Below are positions 12,701 through 24,700 of a stretch of 64,000 nucleotides of DNA, in pieces. Position numbers and translations under genes: made by a program. Source of the stretch: Nematostella vectensis (Eukaryota; Cnidaria; Anthozoa; Actiniaria; Edwardsiidae); assembly GCF_932526225.1 (NCBI RefSeq), contig NC_064040.1:16725994-16789993 (forward strand), written 5' to 3'. Each line of letters opens with the position of its first letter. Within the stretch, counting starts at the first letter, position 1. The notes beneath the pieces were generated by a model. It had not been told where the DNA came from and did no database searches. It saw only the letters and a list, made by a program, of their open reading frames with translations.

Positions 12701-15700
12701 TCAGACGACTTCAGGTATTACTTACAGTACTATGTTTTTATTTGTTGATTTGATTATGACAGCATACTGTAATTTGAATTAGGTGTATACAAGTGTATAT
12801 TGTACAGGGTTAAAAACAAAATATGCGAAATTTTATTTTATTTATTTTGAGATGCCATAATGGTCATGCACGTCTAAACAAATATTAAGAAGAATGTTAA
12901 TATTCACAGACGTGTAATTATTGTGGAAACTGTCCTCGATTTTACTGGTTGGCCCCTGTTTGATTGACAGATTATTTGAAAGCAAGGTTCTGGTCAAACC
13001 CCAAAAATTTAATACACGTGCATTATCCAATATATATTTAAAATAATCATTTGTCTTTTTGACTAAATTTCCGTCTGTAGGGCCACATGGATGTCGTGCT
13101 GTGTCTACAATTCGACCGCAGAAGGGTGGTCACGGGTTCGTCTGACCGCACTATTCGCATGTGGGACGTCAGGAGTGGGCGAAGTATCCGCAAGATGAAA
13201 GGCCATAAGGTAGACTTCGTGATGATATTGGGAGTGGTTCATCAGAAATGAAACTGCAAGTTTCGCTGTCTAGCGAAGACAAGGACATGTTCGCTGTTAA
13301 TCCAACAATCATTGTTAGATGGGTTCATATGTTAAGCTTCTAAGGCCCTGGCCAAACGAGGACACATGTTGCCTGTAACATTGGGGAAACATGTTTCCTA
13401 AATGTTTCCGAGTGTCCAAACGGTCACAAACATTGGGAAACATTTTTACGCACGCTTGGAAACATGAAATGTTTTTACCTCGCTGTGGAATCATTTTTTG
13501 TGTCCTGGACACAAAATTTGTGGCGCGCAACAATGTTTCTGTGGTGGCCAAATTGGGAAACATCAAGGAAACATGCGGCTTGTTCTAGGGTAATAAAGCT
13601 GTTTTATTGAACCATGTATGTCTCGATTTATGGTAATAACACTATAGCATCCCGGTATTTGTATAAAGGCATGTTTGTCGTGTTCAAGGATTGTAACACT
13701 TTTACAATCAGGAACTGTGATTGTATTGAGGTATATTTGTTGCGCTCTAGGGCGGTGTACGTTGCCTTCAGTTCGATAACGAGCGTATCATCAGTGGGTC
13801 GTGGGACATGACGATCATGGTGTGGCACATCGTCAAGTTTACACGTCTCCACGTGCTCTACGGACACAAGGGATGCGTCTCTTGCCTTCGCTTTGATGAA
13901 AACACGCTGTGGGTACACTGTGAATATGGAATCTGAATATTTTCTGCCTCCCATTATCTTGGGTACCAGAGGCTCGTTTCATTTCTCCTCTACCCACAAA
14001 AAAAAAGTATGTCCACGGCTATTTCTAACATCATCGTGACTATTACCGCGTCTGGTAGATTTCCCGCTTATGCGAACACGGCCTCACACACGAAATGGCA
14101 ATCTCATTAAATTTCAAGAACTGCAATTTCCAGGATGTTATGTTACCCTGTGTCAACCCCCCTCCTCACACAACCAAAACCGTTTGGCTTACAAATACTT
14201 CCTCACTGTTTGAAGGGTATCCGGTTCACATGACTCCACCATCCGCGTGTGGGATATGCGCACGTGGGAATGCGTCCTTGTGTTACAGGGACATGAAGGT
14301 AAGAGCGCCTAGCATCCCATGTACTGTATTTAATACCACCCTAAGCAAAGAACTGGCCAGGATCAAAGGAGTTTCCCTTTTAAAGCATGGAACACGAATT
14401 GTTAATACAACTGGCCTCTACAGTCTTTTAAAATTTTTCAACCCTCTTTTTGTGCCACTCTACTGGGAGATGAGCTTGGTGTCATTTTTGGTTTCTCGTC
14501 CGATAGATTTTGCTAGTTTTGATCTTTTCGTCACGCGACTCAATAGCATTTCACTATTAGCTAACTTAAGTTTTAATTTGGCGTCACGCAGTCGCTCTTG
14601 TTCAAAAACAGCAAACTGTAAGCTATTTATTCCTTCTAGCGATGTCACGTGGTTGAATTCGTGGAAATTAGATCCTCTTTTTCAATCTAGGTGCTGTGTC
14701 GTGCTTGGAGTTTGATGCGCCGTTTGTGTTGAGTGGGTCAGCTGATAAGACCATCAAGTTGTGGAATGTGGAGTCGGGGGACTGTCTGAACACACTAAGA
14801 GGTCATGCAGATGCGGTCACCTCAGTTAAGGTAACACTTGATACGGTACAGGTAATCAATCCCTCTCCTGCTTCAATAATTCCTCTAATAATCGATGTTT
14901 TTCAGATTTTTTATTCTGCTCATCAATTAAAATGGTTTCCTTGAATTACCTCTCCTGTCTTAATAATTCCCCCATATAAATGGATGTCTTTAAATTTCTT
15001 GCCAGGTGATAGGGGAGCTCATCCTAAGTGGATCCGCAGATGGGATGATCCTGTTTTGGGACTTGGATTCTGGACATTGCGAGGCTGCTATACAGGCTCA
15101 CGAGGGGCCGGTCCACTCACTCTCTTACGCCAATGATCATTTCTTCTCTGCTGGAGGGTACGTTCACTTACCTATTTTGAGCATCACTGTCAGTTCAGGT
15201 CAAGCACAAGTCTTTTTTTAGGGATAACTTTGCAAGGTTTACCTAATGCTAAAGTGTTGTTTTAGGAATAACTTCACCATTGTCAGGCGAGGTTTAGCTA
15301 TGCAGAAGTCTTTGTTTAGGGATATCTTCACCATTGTCAGGCAAGGTTCAGCTAATGCAGAAGTCTTTGTTTAGGATTAACTTCACCATTGTAAGGCGAG
15401 GCCCAGGTAATGCAAAAGTCTTTGTTTAGGGATAACTTCACCATTGTAAGGCGAGGTTCAGCTATGCAGAAGTCTTGCTTTAGGGATAACTTCACCATTG
15501 TAAGGCGAGGTTCAGCTAATGCAGAAGTCTTTGTTTAGGGATACTTTTACCATTGTAAGGCGAGGTTTAGCTATGCACAAGTCTTTGTTTAGGGATAACT
15601 TCACCATTGTAAGGCGAGGTTTAGCTATGCACAAGTCTTTGTTTAGGGATAACTTCACCATTGTCAGGCGAGGTTCAGCTAATGCAGAAGTCTTTGTTTA

Positions 15701-18700
15701 GGGATAACTTCACCATTGTCAGGCGAGGTTCAGCTAATGCAGAAGTCTTTGTTTAGGGATAACTTCACCATTGTAAGGCGAGGTTTAGCTATGCAGAAGT
15801 CTTTGTTTAGGGATAACTTCACCATTGTAAGGCGAGGTTTAGCTATGCACAAGTCTTGCTTTAGGGATAACTTCACCATTGTCAGGCGAGGTTCAGCTAA
15901 TGCAGAAGTCTTGTTTAGGGATATCTTTACCATTGTCAGGCGAGGTTCAGCTAATGCAGAAGTCTTTGTTTAGGGATACTTTTACCATTGTAAGGCGAGG
16001 TTTAGCTATGCAGAAGTCTTTGTTTAGGGATAACTTCACCATTGTAAGGCGAGGTTTAGCTATGCACAAGTCTTGCTTTAGGGATATCTTCACCATTGTC
16101 AGGCGAGGTTCAGCTAATGCAGAAGTCTTGTTTAGGGATAACTTCACCATTGTAAGGCGAGGTTTAGCTAATGCAGAAGTCTTTGTTTAGGGATAACTTC
16201 ACCATTGTCAGGCGAGGTTCAGCTAATGCAGAAGTCTTTGTTTAGGATTAACTTCACCATTGTAAGGCGAGGTTTAGCTATGCACAAGTCTTGCTTTAGG
16301 GATAACTTCACCATTGTCAGGCGAGGTTCAGCTAATGCAGAAGTCTTGTTTAGGGATATCTTTACCATTGTCAGGCGAGGTTCAGCTAATGCAGAAGTCT
16401 TTGTTTAGGGATACTTTTACCATTGTAAGGCGAGGTTTAGCTATGCAGAAGTCTTTGTTTAGGGATAACTTCACCATTGTAAGGCGAGGTTTAGCTATGC
16501 ACAAGTCTTGCTTTAGGGATATCTTCACCATTGTCAGGCGAGGTTCAGCTAATGCAGAAGTCTTGTTTAGGGATAACTTCACCATTGTAAGGCGAGGTTT
16601 AGCTAATGCAGAAGTCTTTGTTTAGGGATAACTTCACCATTGTCAGGCGAGGTTCAGCTAATGCAGAAGTCTTGTTTAGGGATATCTTTACCATTGTCAG
16701 GCGAGGTTCAGCTAATGCAGAAGTCTTTGTTTAGGGATACTTTTACCATTGTAAGGCGAGGTTTAGCTATGCAGAAGTCTTTGTTTAGGGATAACTTCAC
16801 CATTGTAAGGCGAGGTTTAGCTATGCACAAGTCTTGCTTTAGGGATATCTTCACCATTGTCAGGCGAGGTTCAGCTAATGCAGAAGTCTTGTTTAGGGAT
16901 ATCTTTACCATTGTCAGGCGAGGTTCAGCTAATGCAGAAGTCTTTGTTTAGGGATACTTTTACCATTGTAAGGCGAGGTTTAGCTATGCAGAAGTCTTTG
17001 TTTAGGGATAACTTCACCATTGTAAGGCGAGGTTTAGCTATGCACAAGTCTTGCTTTAGGGATATCTTCACCATTGTCAGGCGAGGTTCAGCTAATGCAG
17101 AAGTCTTGTTTAGGGATAACTTCACCATTGTAAGGCGAGGTTTAGCTAATGCAGAAGTCTTTGTTTAGGGATAACTTCACCATTGTCAGGCGAGGTTCAG
17201 CTAATGCAGAAGTCTTGTTTAGGGATATCTTTACCATTGTCAGGCGAGGTTCAGCTAATGCAGAAGTCTTTGTTTAGGGATACTTTTACCATTGTAAGGC
17301 GAGGTTTAGCTATGCAGAAGTCTTTGTTTAGGGATAACTTCACCATTGTAAGGCGAGGTTTAGCTATGCACAAGTCTTGCTTTAGGGATATCTTCACCAT
17401 TGTCAGGCGAGGTTCAGCTAATGCAGAAGTCTTGTTTAGGGATAACTTCACCATTGTAAGGCGAGGTTTAGCTAATGCAGAAGTCTTTGTTTAGGGATAA
17501 CTTCACCATTGTCAGGCGAGGTTCAGCTAATGCAGAAGTCTTTGTTTAGGATTAACTTCACCATTGTAAGGCGAGGTTTAGCTATGCACAAGTCTTGCTT
17601 TAGGAATAACTTCACCATTGTCAGGCGAGGTTCAGCTAATGCAGAAGTCTTGTTTAGGGATAACTTCACCATTGTCAGGCGAGGTTCAGCTAATGCAGAA
17701 GTCTTTGTTTAGGGATAACTTCACCATTGTCAGGCGGGGTTCAGCTAATGCAGAAGTCTTTGTTTAGGGATAACTTCACCATTGTAAGGCGAGGTTCAGC
17801 TAATGCAGAAGTCTGTGTATAGGGATATCTTCACCATTGTCAGGCGAGGTTCAGCTAATGCAGAAGTCTTGTTTAGGGATAACTTCACCATTGTAAGGCG
17901 AGGTTCAGCTAATGCAGAAGTCTTTGTTTAGGATTAACTTCACCATTGTAAGGCGAGGTTTAGCTATGCACAAGTCTTGCTTTAGGGATAACTTCACCAT
18001 TGTCAGGCGAGGTTCAGCTAATGCAGAAGTCTGTGTATAGGGATATCTTCACCATTGTCAGGCGAGGTTCAGCTAATGCAGAAGTCTTGTTTAGGGATAA
18101 CTTCACCATTGTAAGGCGAGGTTTAGCTAATGCAGAAGTCTTTGTTTAGGGATAACTTCACCATTGTAAGGCGAGGCCCAGGTAATGCAAAAGTCTTTGT
18201 TTAGGGATAACTTCACCATTGTCAGGCGAGGTTCAGCTAATGCAGAAGTCTTTGTTTAGGGATAACTTCACCATTGTCAGGCGGGGTTCAGCTAATGCAG
18301 AAGTCTTTGTTTAGGGATAACTTCACCATTGTAAGGCGAGGTTTAGCTATGCAGAAGTCTTGCTTTAGGGATAACTTCACCATTGTCAGGCGAGGTTCAG
18401 CTAATGCAGAAATCTTTGTTTAGGGATATCTTCACCATTGTCAGGCGAGGTTTAGCTAATGCAGAAGTCTTTGTTTAGGGATAACTTCACCATTGTCAGG
18501 CGAGGTTCAGCTAATGCAAAAGTCTTTGTTTAAAGATATCTTCACCATTGTCAGGCGAGGTTCAGCTAATGCAGAAGTCTTTGTTTAGGGATAACTTCAC
18601 CATTGTCAAGCGAGGTTTAGCTAATGCAAAAGTCTTTTTTTAGGAATAACTTCACCATTGCCAGGCGAGTCTTGGTTTAGGGATAACTTGGCCATCGCAA

Positions 18701-19870
18701 AGCAAGGTTTAGCTTATGCACAAATCTATGTTTAGGGATTATTTGATTATTTAGGTAGTGTTAGCTAATGCTCAAGTCTTCGTTTAGGGATAACATGATC
18801 AAGGAGTGGGATGTCGGCACGTGTACATGCCTTCGTACGCTACAGGGACACAGGGGACCCGTGCAGGATGTCATGGTGGGTCATCACTATATCCTAGTAG
18901 AACATTAGTTATGGTGATTGGTGAAGGTATGATGAAGGTAGTGATGATGGTAATCGTTATGTTGATGGCGATGATGATGATATATTATTGATCGGAAAGA
19001 CAGCAAAACATGATAAAACACGCTTCGAGAAAAATGCTTTGAGACAGGGGACAAAAACAGAAAAAAGGCGATTCTGATAGTATATAGAAACAGTCTCTTT
19101 CGGTCTGGTTTGAAAGCACAAACAGAGCTGATTCCAGTTTTCGCTTCGTATCGCTAAAGTTTCGCCAGAAGATCATTTACGGGCCTGTACAGCTCTCAAA
19201 ACGCTCGGTTGGTCACGAATTCACAACAACACGCTAGTCCATTGCGAGATTTCAATACGTCACATATTTATATTTGTTCTCAGTCTCTCACGGCCTACAG
19301 GTATCAATATCAATTCCGATAAATATGTAGATTTTAGCACATTTGTTTATCGTCACATGGTGACGGGCCCACTTCTCGTATTAGTGATAATTATGGGTGG
19401 TTGTGTTAACGATGATGGTATTGATGATGGTGTTGTGATTGTGATGATGATAATGGTAAAGATGATGGTGATAATTTTGATGGGAGTAGATGTTATAAGA
19501 ATAATAATGATTATTAATGATGTGTTGTTTTATTGTGCACAATTGATGCCAACCATTTTCTAGGAAAAGAGCTGCTTCGAGGGGTGGAAGGGGTTATAGT
19601 TTCCCTTTATCCACTTGCGGTTCTACAATTTGCCATATCATATGATGCTGTTTTCACTGTCCATACTCGATAGTTACCGGATTTTGAACATTTTCTTGTT
19701 TCCAGGTCGCTGGTCGCCGAATAGTAACGTGTTCCAGTGATGGCAGCGTGAGGATCTGGGACCTAGCAGGGAACACTCCAGAGCAGGGCCAGTCTAAGAG
19801 TGTCAGTGTGGGCGAGAATACAATTGAGACCAAGACCATCAAGAAGCACCCAGACTCAGAATTCTTCTGA
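6736..19870 (+). CDS. F-box and WD40-repeat protein, FBXW10-like
   Basis: Seventeen exons join in phase: 6736-7698, 8388-8494, 8573-8669, 8868-8934, 9215-9358, 9861-9902, 10550-10615, 11490-11537, 11711-11958, 12625-12714, 13081-13209, 13751-13908, 14216-14298, 14691-14830, 15006-15157, 18788-18875 and 19706-19870. They give 928 residues plus TGA. The first exon (321 codons, ATG in MADGDGREK) includes a Trp-rich segment, [17 protein letters not shown]. The F-box is split over exons 3-4 ([20 protein letters not shown], then VCRRWRYLG). WD40 repeats start near residue 625, about one per exon, with [70 protein letters not shown] and [12 protein letters not shown]-box/WD40 proteins are substrate receptors of SCF ubiquitin ligases: the F-box binds Skp1 and the propeller binds substrate. 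Domain order and the long N-terminal region fit FBXW10, but the orthology is inferred. Intron 15 is filled by a 3.6-kb minisatellite. Confidence 0.85.
11962..12120 (+). mobile_element. CAGGGC-type inverted-repeat element in an F-box/WD40 intron
   Basis: Termini CAGGGCTGTAGCAGG and CCTGCTACGGCTCTG are inverted repeats around about 159 bp with G/C runs and TTTCTCAATGTTTCTGTATT. It is non-coding. It begins three bases after the end of exon 9, so it supplies part of that exon's 5' splice site. Confidence 0.75.
12274..12583 (+). repeat. 155-bp tandem duplication
   Basis: Two near-identical 155-bp copies start at TGTGTTACTCGG (12274 and 12429) in the intron before exon 10. Their near identity indicates a recent duplication or an assembly artefact. 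Confidence 0.85.
13343..13585 (+). repeat. Dispersed GGGAAACATG-rich element
   Basis: Intronic block starting near GGCCCTGGCCAAACGAGGAC, with many copies of GGAAACAT in both orientations and ending near GGAAACATGCGGC. The self-similar, inverted arrangement suggests a small non-autonomous transposon. Ends are approximate. Confidence 0.45.
15200..18787 (+). repeat. 54-bp minisatellite ending at an exon acceptor
   Basis: About 66 head-to-tail units of 53-55 bp fill the intron before exon 16. Each unit contains TTTAGGGATAACTTCACC. The real acceptor of exon 16 (GTTTAG, then GGATAACATGATC) is in the last, diverged unit, so the array repeats the 3' splice site. Blocks of 326 and 435 bp (6 and 8 units) are themselves repeated. 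Open frames here are repeat-derived and not genes. Confidence 0.9.
18900..19530 (+). repeat. ATG/GATGAT-rich microsatellite tracts
   Basis: Two simple tracts rich in GATGAT/GATGGT (about 18925-18985 and 19395-19525) lie in the last intron of the F-box/WD40 gene. The sequence between them shows nothing recognisable. Confidence 0.7.
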
Positions 19871-20602
19871 CCCCATACATGAGTTTGATTGCCCGATCTC
19901 ATTTTTGTTGACTCATGTCTTGTCCATCGTCGCAATATTCCATGTGTTTGAAAACAAGCATTCACGAATTATGTCCAAATAAGAGCCGGCTAGCGGGCTG
20001 AAAACCACACCGAAATTATATGTATTAGAGATTAATAATTTAAATAATGAAAATGTAAATAATGACGCAAAATATAAAGAATATATGAGATGCACTCTTC
20101 GTGTATGTACCCAATATACTGTATGAATTAAGTCCCATTCCATTGCTAAGGGAGTTTTTTTAAGAACATTCTTAAAAGATTCAAGTAAATCGAGCTTTCA
20201 AAATGAGTAACGAGATAATAATTGGTAGTGCATGTTTTGACTGGAATATCAGTTTTGGGGAGATGGTATGAAACAATTCTTTAAACATCCGTTACCATAT
20301 TTCAAATTAAATTCTACTCGAGCGCTTCGTTAAATGCTAAAAAAAAAGACAAATGCCGCAATATAGTATGTGGATCAATTCCCCATAGCAACTAACGCCC
20401 AAGCAGCAACGCTTGTTTTCAAGTTTTGAATCGAAGAGCAAAGGGACGATACTTCTCCAGGGACCCGTCCCTCTTGTAAATGATTTTGTAACTCTAATTC
20501 GCAAGAGAACTCCAGCTGGCCTAGCCTCCCTCGCAGGCGTTTTTAGGCAGGCATCGCTCGCTTCCCCTAGCTGGCCCAATTGTTTGCATTTTCAGGATAA
20601 TA

Positions 20603-21144
20603 GGGAACTTGCGCTAAGAGATCACGTGACCTTTTGGGTAGCAAATTCAAAATAATCACAGAAATTACTGCGCCCGTCAAACCAGAGAACGACGAAAAAT
20701 AAAACCTTTAAATGAAACTAAACAATTTCTAAAAAAAAAAGAAATTCTGGCTTTTTTCATAAGCGCTGAACAAGTTGCGTTTTGTTGCCGTTATCGTATC
20801 AAGAAAATTTAGCCAAAAATTGTCGTTTTGCCCAGACGCGGTCACTTCCATATAAGGAAACAAATATATTCCTTATTTGGAAAACCTACGTGATTTTTGT
20901 CATGTTTTAGGCTACCGTACAGCAGGTGCTTCGCAAACTTTATGAATTGTATTTAGAGGAGAAAAACTGTGACTGTGACTATCTTTAGTCACTGGAGAAA
21001 GTCTCTGAAAAGAAACTAAAATTCCTCGGTACCAGACTCCTAAAACGACAACGTTTTCTTCATATGTTTGCCGCTATACTAAGAGCCTTAGCGCGTGCTA
21101 GTTTGCCAACCATACAGTCACGTGACCTCTTAGCGCAAGTCCCC
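20603..21144 (+). mobile_element. TA-flanked inverted-repeat transposon (MITE)
   Basis: The left end GGGAACTTGCGCTAAGAG and the right end CTCTTAGCGCAAGTCCCC are near-perfect inverted repeats. Similarity continues inward through the palindrome TCACGTGA to about 45 bp. A TA dinucleotide flanks each side (20601-20602 and 21145-21146), the target-site signature of Tc1/mariner-type elements. The 542-bp interior has no transposase, so it is non-autonomous. It carries two CC(A/T)6GG boxes near 20850-20880. Confidence 0.8.
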
Positions 21145-21173
21145 TATTTCGTGCTTGTTTCAGCCATCTAAAG

Positions 21174-21417
21174 CACAGGCGAACCACAGGATATGAATAA
21201 GTCTTTCGTGATCCTTCAGGAAAATAAAAATTGAAGTTTAGTTTTTTTTTCTCGAGGGACTAAACCCCTTTCTGAGCCACCTTAAAAACTACACACAAAG
21301 CTAATATAGTGATGTAACTCTAGCTTTATTGATTAAACAGTCAAGACACGTCTTCAAATTATTGTTTTTATTCTCCCGGGATCACGAGTGACTGATTCAT
21401 ATCCTGTTTCGCCTGTG
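21174..21417 (+). mobile_element. Second inverted-repeat element, 244 bp
   Basis: Left CACAGGCGAACCACAGGATA and right TATCCTGTTTCGCCTGTG are inverted repeats extending about 60 bp through GGATCACGA. TCTAAA occurs on both sides (21167-21172 and 21418-21423), a probable target duplication. It is non-coding. Its right half matches the repeat at 6440-6600. Confidence 0.75.
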
Positions 21418-21754
21418 TCTAAACCAGTAAACTGTTTATCGCCTCCATACGTTTTAAATTTTTGCTCCAACTTGCCTTTTACCTCGATCAATATCTTAAA
21501 TCATGGGAATGACGATTATAGATCCCGCAAGCGTAAATATCACGGGAATCAGCACTCTAAAAGTCTCTAGACAAGCGAAATTGCGAATTTGCTGTGGTTT
21601 CAGGTACAGAGCGAGACTGGGACAAGGGCATTTGGCGCCCCCCGCGTTCCCGCCGTAAGCGGCCATGTTTTCAACTTACATATTTTCTAGTGAGTTTGAT
21701 AAACAGTTTTGTAAGTCCCTCACGTTGAACAACCAAAACTAGGACAGCGAAGAA

Positions 21755-24700
21755 ATGGAGAGGAATTCTAGGAATGGTTTACCTACTTGTAGCGTTGCTT
21801 TACTTGTGCTTCTACTGCATGTCTTGGATTCTTCATCTCTTCCTTCTGAAGTCTGTTCTTGGACAGTAGATGTTGTCAATGCACAGAATTTTAGCAGGAT
21901 AGAAACTAAGATTTTACCAGGGAAAAAATACTTTCTTCGACTGCAAGTCAACTGTGACTCTAAGGTAGAGTATTTATGTATTTTATTCACTAGATTTCAA
22001 ATAAAAAGACAAACGGTCTGTCTATTTATACACACGGGGATTGCACTGCACTTTCTTTCAATGCTAAGAAAAATATCTACGAAATCTTATTGTTTGATAC
22101 AATAAGATTTCAAAGAGAGTTGTTTCTCTAAGCCTTTTCTTAGTAGTACTTTAAGTAAAAATCTTTTATTAGAGAAAGCTCTCTCACATATGTTTTCCGA
22201 AAGGTCCTGTTGTCCTGAACTGCTTTGACATCAGCGACACATGATAAAATATATTTTTTTCAAGTCAATGAAACAAACTTCAATCGAAATGATGGACTTT
22301 TTCTATTAATTGCCCCAGTATGAGTCTAATATTAGGCGAATTTAATTCACGTGTAAATTTGTACCATAGAAGTATTGAACTTTTATTATTAAGTTATAAG
22401 AAATGAAGTAGCAGTGTCACACCTGGTAAAAGAATGAGATTTTTTTGGGAAACAGCATTCAAGAAGACAGAATTAGAACAAATACATAAAAGAAAACAGG
22501 ATATAGATTTCTAAAAGAGACTTGATAATTTAAGGTTTTAATGGTTTTAATGGCTTCATTCAAATTATAAAAGTTCAATTTACAACTCTTCATTAACATT
22601 TCTTAATAAAAATATGTAATAATGTGGCTTGCAGCTTGATGCCGAAGTTGGGCGGTCTTTAGCGTTGACAGGGCTGATGCCCAAGGTGCATGTTCTCACA
22701 AGGCGGCTCCTGGCCTCCAGTACAGGGTACAGGCAAGATACATACAGCCACACCCTTAAGACGTCACTTGTTGACATGGGACAACATCAGGACTGTGGTT
22801 GCTATGGATACAGGTACAATCACTGTGTCCTTCAAATTTTACAAATTTGTATTTTCATCATAAAAGGGTAACACTTTCTTAGGAAAAGAGCTATAGATCC
22901 CTTGATGTTCAACAATTTATCACTTGCCATTTAATAGATTGAGAACCTCCCTTGCACCAAAATTCTTTAATGTCATATATCTTGATTCCTGTCACTTATA
23001 TCATATGTATATAGTAACATACACCTATTTCAAAAAAGGTTGTCAGTGTGAATGGCAAATGGAGATTGGCAAATGGCAGTTCTATGGCCGAAAGTAACCA
23101 TGCTTTTCGAAGAATATGGATAAATCCAAACAATTATCCATTAAAGGTTACCAATGTTTGGTTCTGACATTGCTGGACTTTATTAAACACCTTTAATTTC
23201 ACGAATAATTAGTACCCATAAGCCATTTACCATTCGCCATTTGCACTGACAACCTTTTGTGAAATAGGTGTATATATAACATGCTACATTCATTTTATCT
23301 TATCTATTTTATAATATCATTATTATTATTATCATTATCATAATCATTCCTATAACTGCACAACACAACTGTTCCTTTTGACACATGATGCATAATAAAG
23401 CACCTGGCACTCAAAATCAACATCTGTTCCCAAGTGACACATGCCTGTGTGGTAATGTCCACCCGTCCTGCTCGGATGCCGATGGTACCTCCTCTTCCTG
23501 TTGTCCCCCCCTGACCTGTGAGCCTGACATGATGTGCAACCCTGCCTGGCTAGTACCCCTACCCTCCCCCTCTGGGGCACTTAGCATGCTGGTGGAACAA
23601 ATTGAGACAGGCGTCGGGATACACATCCAGACACAGAGGTGAGCCAGCTTAATTTGACCCAGAGGTGATCCAGCTAAGATTAACCCACAGCTTAATCTGA
23701 CCCAGAGGTGAGCCAGCCTAATTTGACCCAAAGGTGAGCCAGCTTAATTTGACCCAGAGGTGAGCCAGCTTAATTTGACCCAAAGGTGAGCCAGCTTAAT
23801 TTGACTCAGAGGTGAGCCAGCTTACTTTGTGTCAGAGGTGAGCCAGCTTAATTTGACCTTGAGGTAATTAAACTGGACTTGGCCCATAGGTGAGTAAACT
23901 TGATTTGGATCTACTTGGGCCAGAGGTTTCTGTTAAAAGAACAAAACTGTGGAATTTTAACTGGAAAATTTTAAAGGAACCTTTTCAAAATGCTCCATAC
24001 ATTAACATTTTTTTTAAACTCTTTCCAGGCAGGTATTGAAATTTGATGGCTTCCATGCTATGAATGGAAGCTCTGTTGTGAATGCCATTGGTCTTGAATC
24101 ACTCCCGGAACTCCCAGCTGAGATACCCATGCAAGCCATAGGAGCCATCCCTAACCTTGCCCCAGTAGCTGTGCTTGGTGGGATCGGCGAAACAGATTTA
24201 CTTCTTTACTCAAGCTCTGAGTTTGCAAAGATAGCAGTTTTACAGGTAGGAGTAACTGCTCGGAATGCAGACTAGAATCATGAGCAAGGATGAGATCACA
24301 GGGGAACGTAAAAAATCCAAGAGGAAATTCAAAGGTGTTAAAGATCAAGGACGGGTTCACAAAGTTACGTTCAAACTACCATAAGGCTGATTAAAGTTTT
24401 GGTGCTTGAGGGTGAGGCTAGAGGGGTACATCTAAAAGAGCCATAAAGCCAATCAAAGGTACTGGATATCGCAGGTGGGGTCACAGGGGTGCATCCAAAA
24501 AAGCCACCAAGCCAATCGAAGGTGTTGGGGCGTGTGGCAGGGGTGCATCCAAAAGAGTTTTAATGGTGTTGGACCTTGGAAGGTGGGGCCACAGCGGTGT
24601 ATTAATAAAAGAAATATTCAAAGATGCGTCGAGCAGTTTTTATCTCTTCAACCTTGGTCACCATCTTCTCATCAAAGCAAATTACCAAGTGCGAGAAAGC

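Larger units (their letters stand above)
19871..21754. other. Spacer between the F-box/WD40 and CATSPERG-like genes
   Basis: It contains the 3'UTR of the upstream gene, two inverted-repeat transposons (20603-21144 and 21174-21417) and the presumed promoter of the downstream gene. No additional coding exon is convincing. Confidence 0.6.

Noticed and set aside
15519-17712. Repeated 67-103 codon frames on both strands
   Set aside because: They are translations of the 54-bp intronic array; stops recur with the repeat.
15200-18787. CRISPR-like array
   Set aside because: Units are contiguous with no unique spacers and the context is an animal intron; the same applies to the other arrays.
24246-24610. 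Donor-anchored array after the exon ending 24245
   Set aside because: The intron has loose repeats (GGGGTGCATCCAAAA, CCAATCAAAGG) but they do not copy the exon end or its donor.
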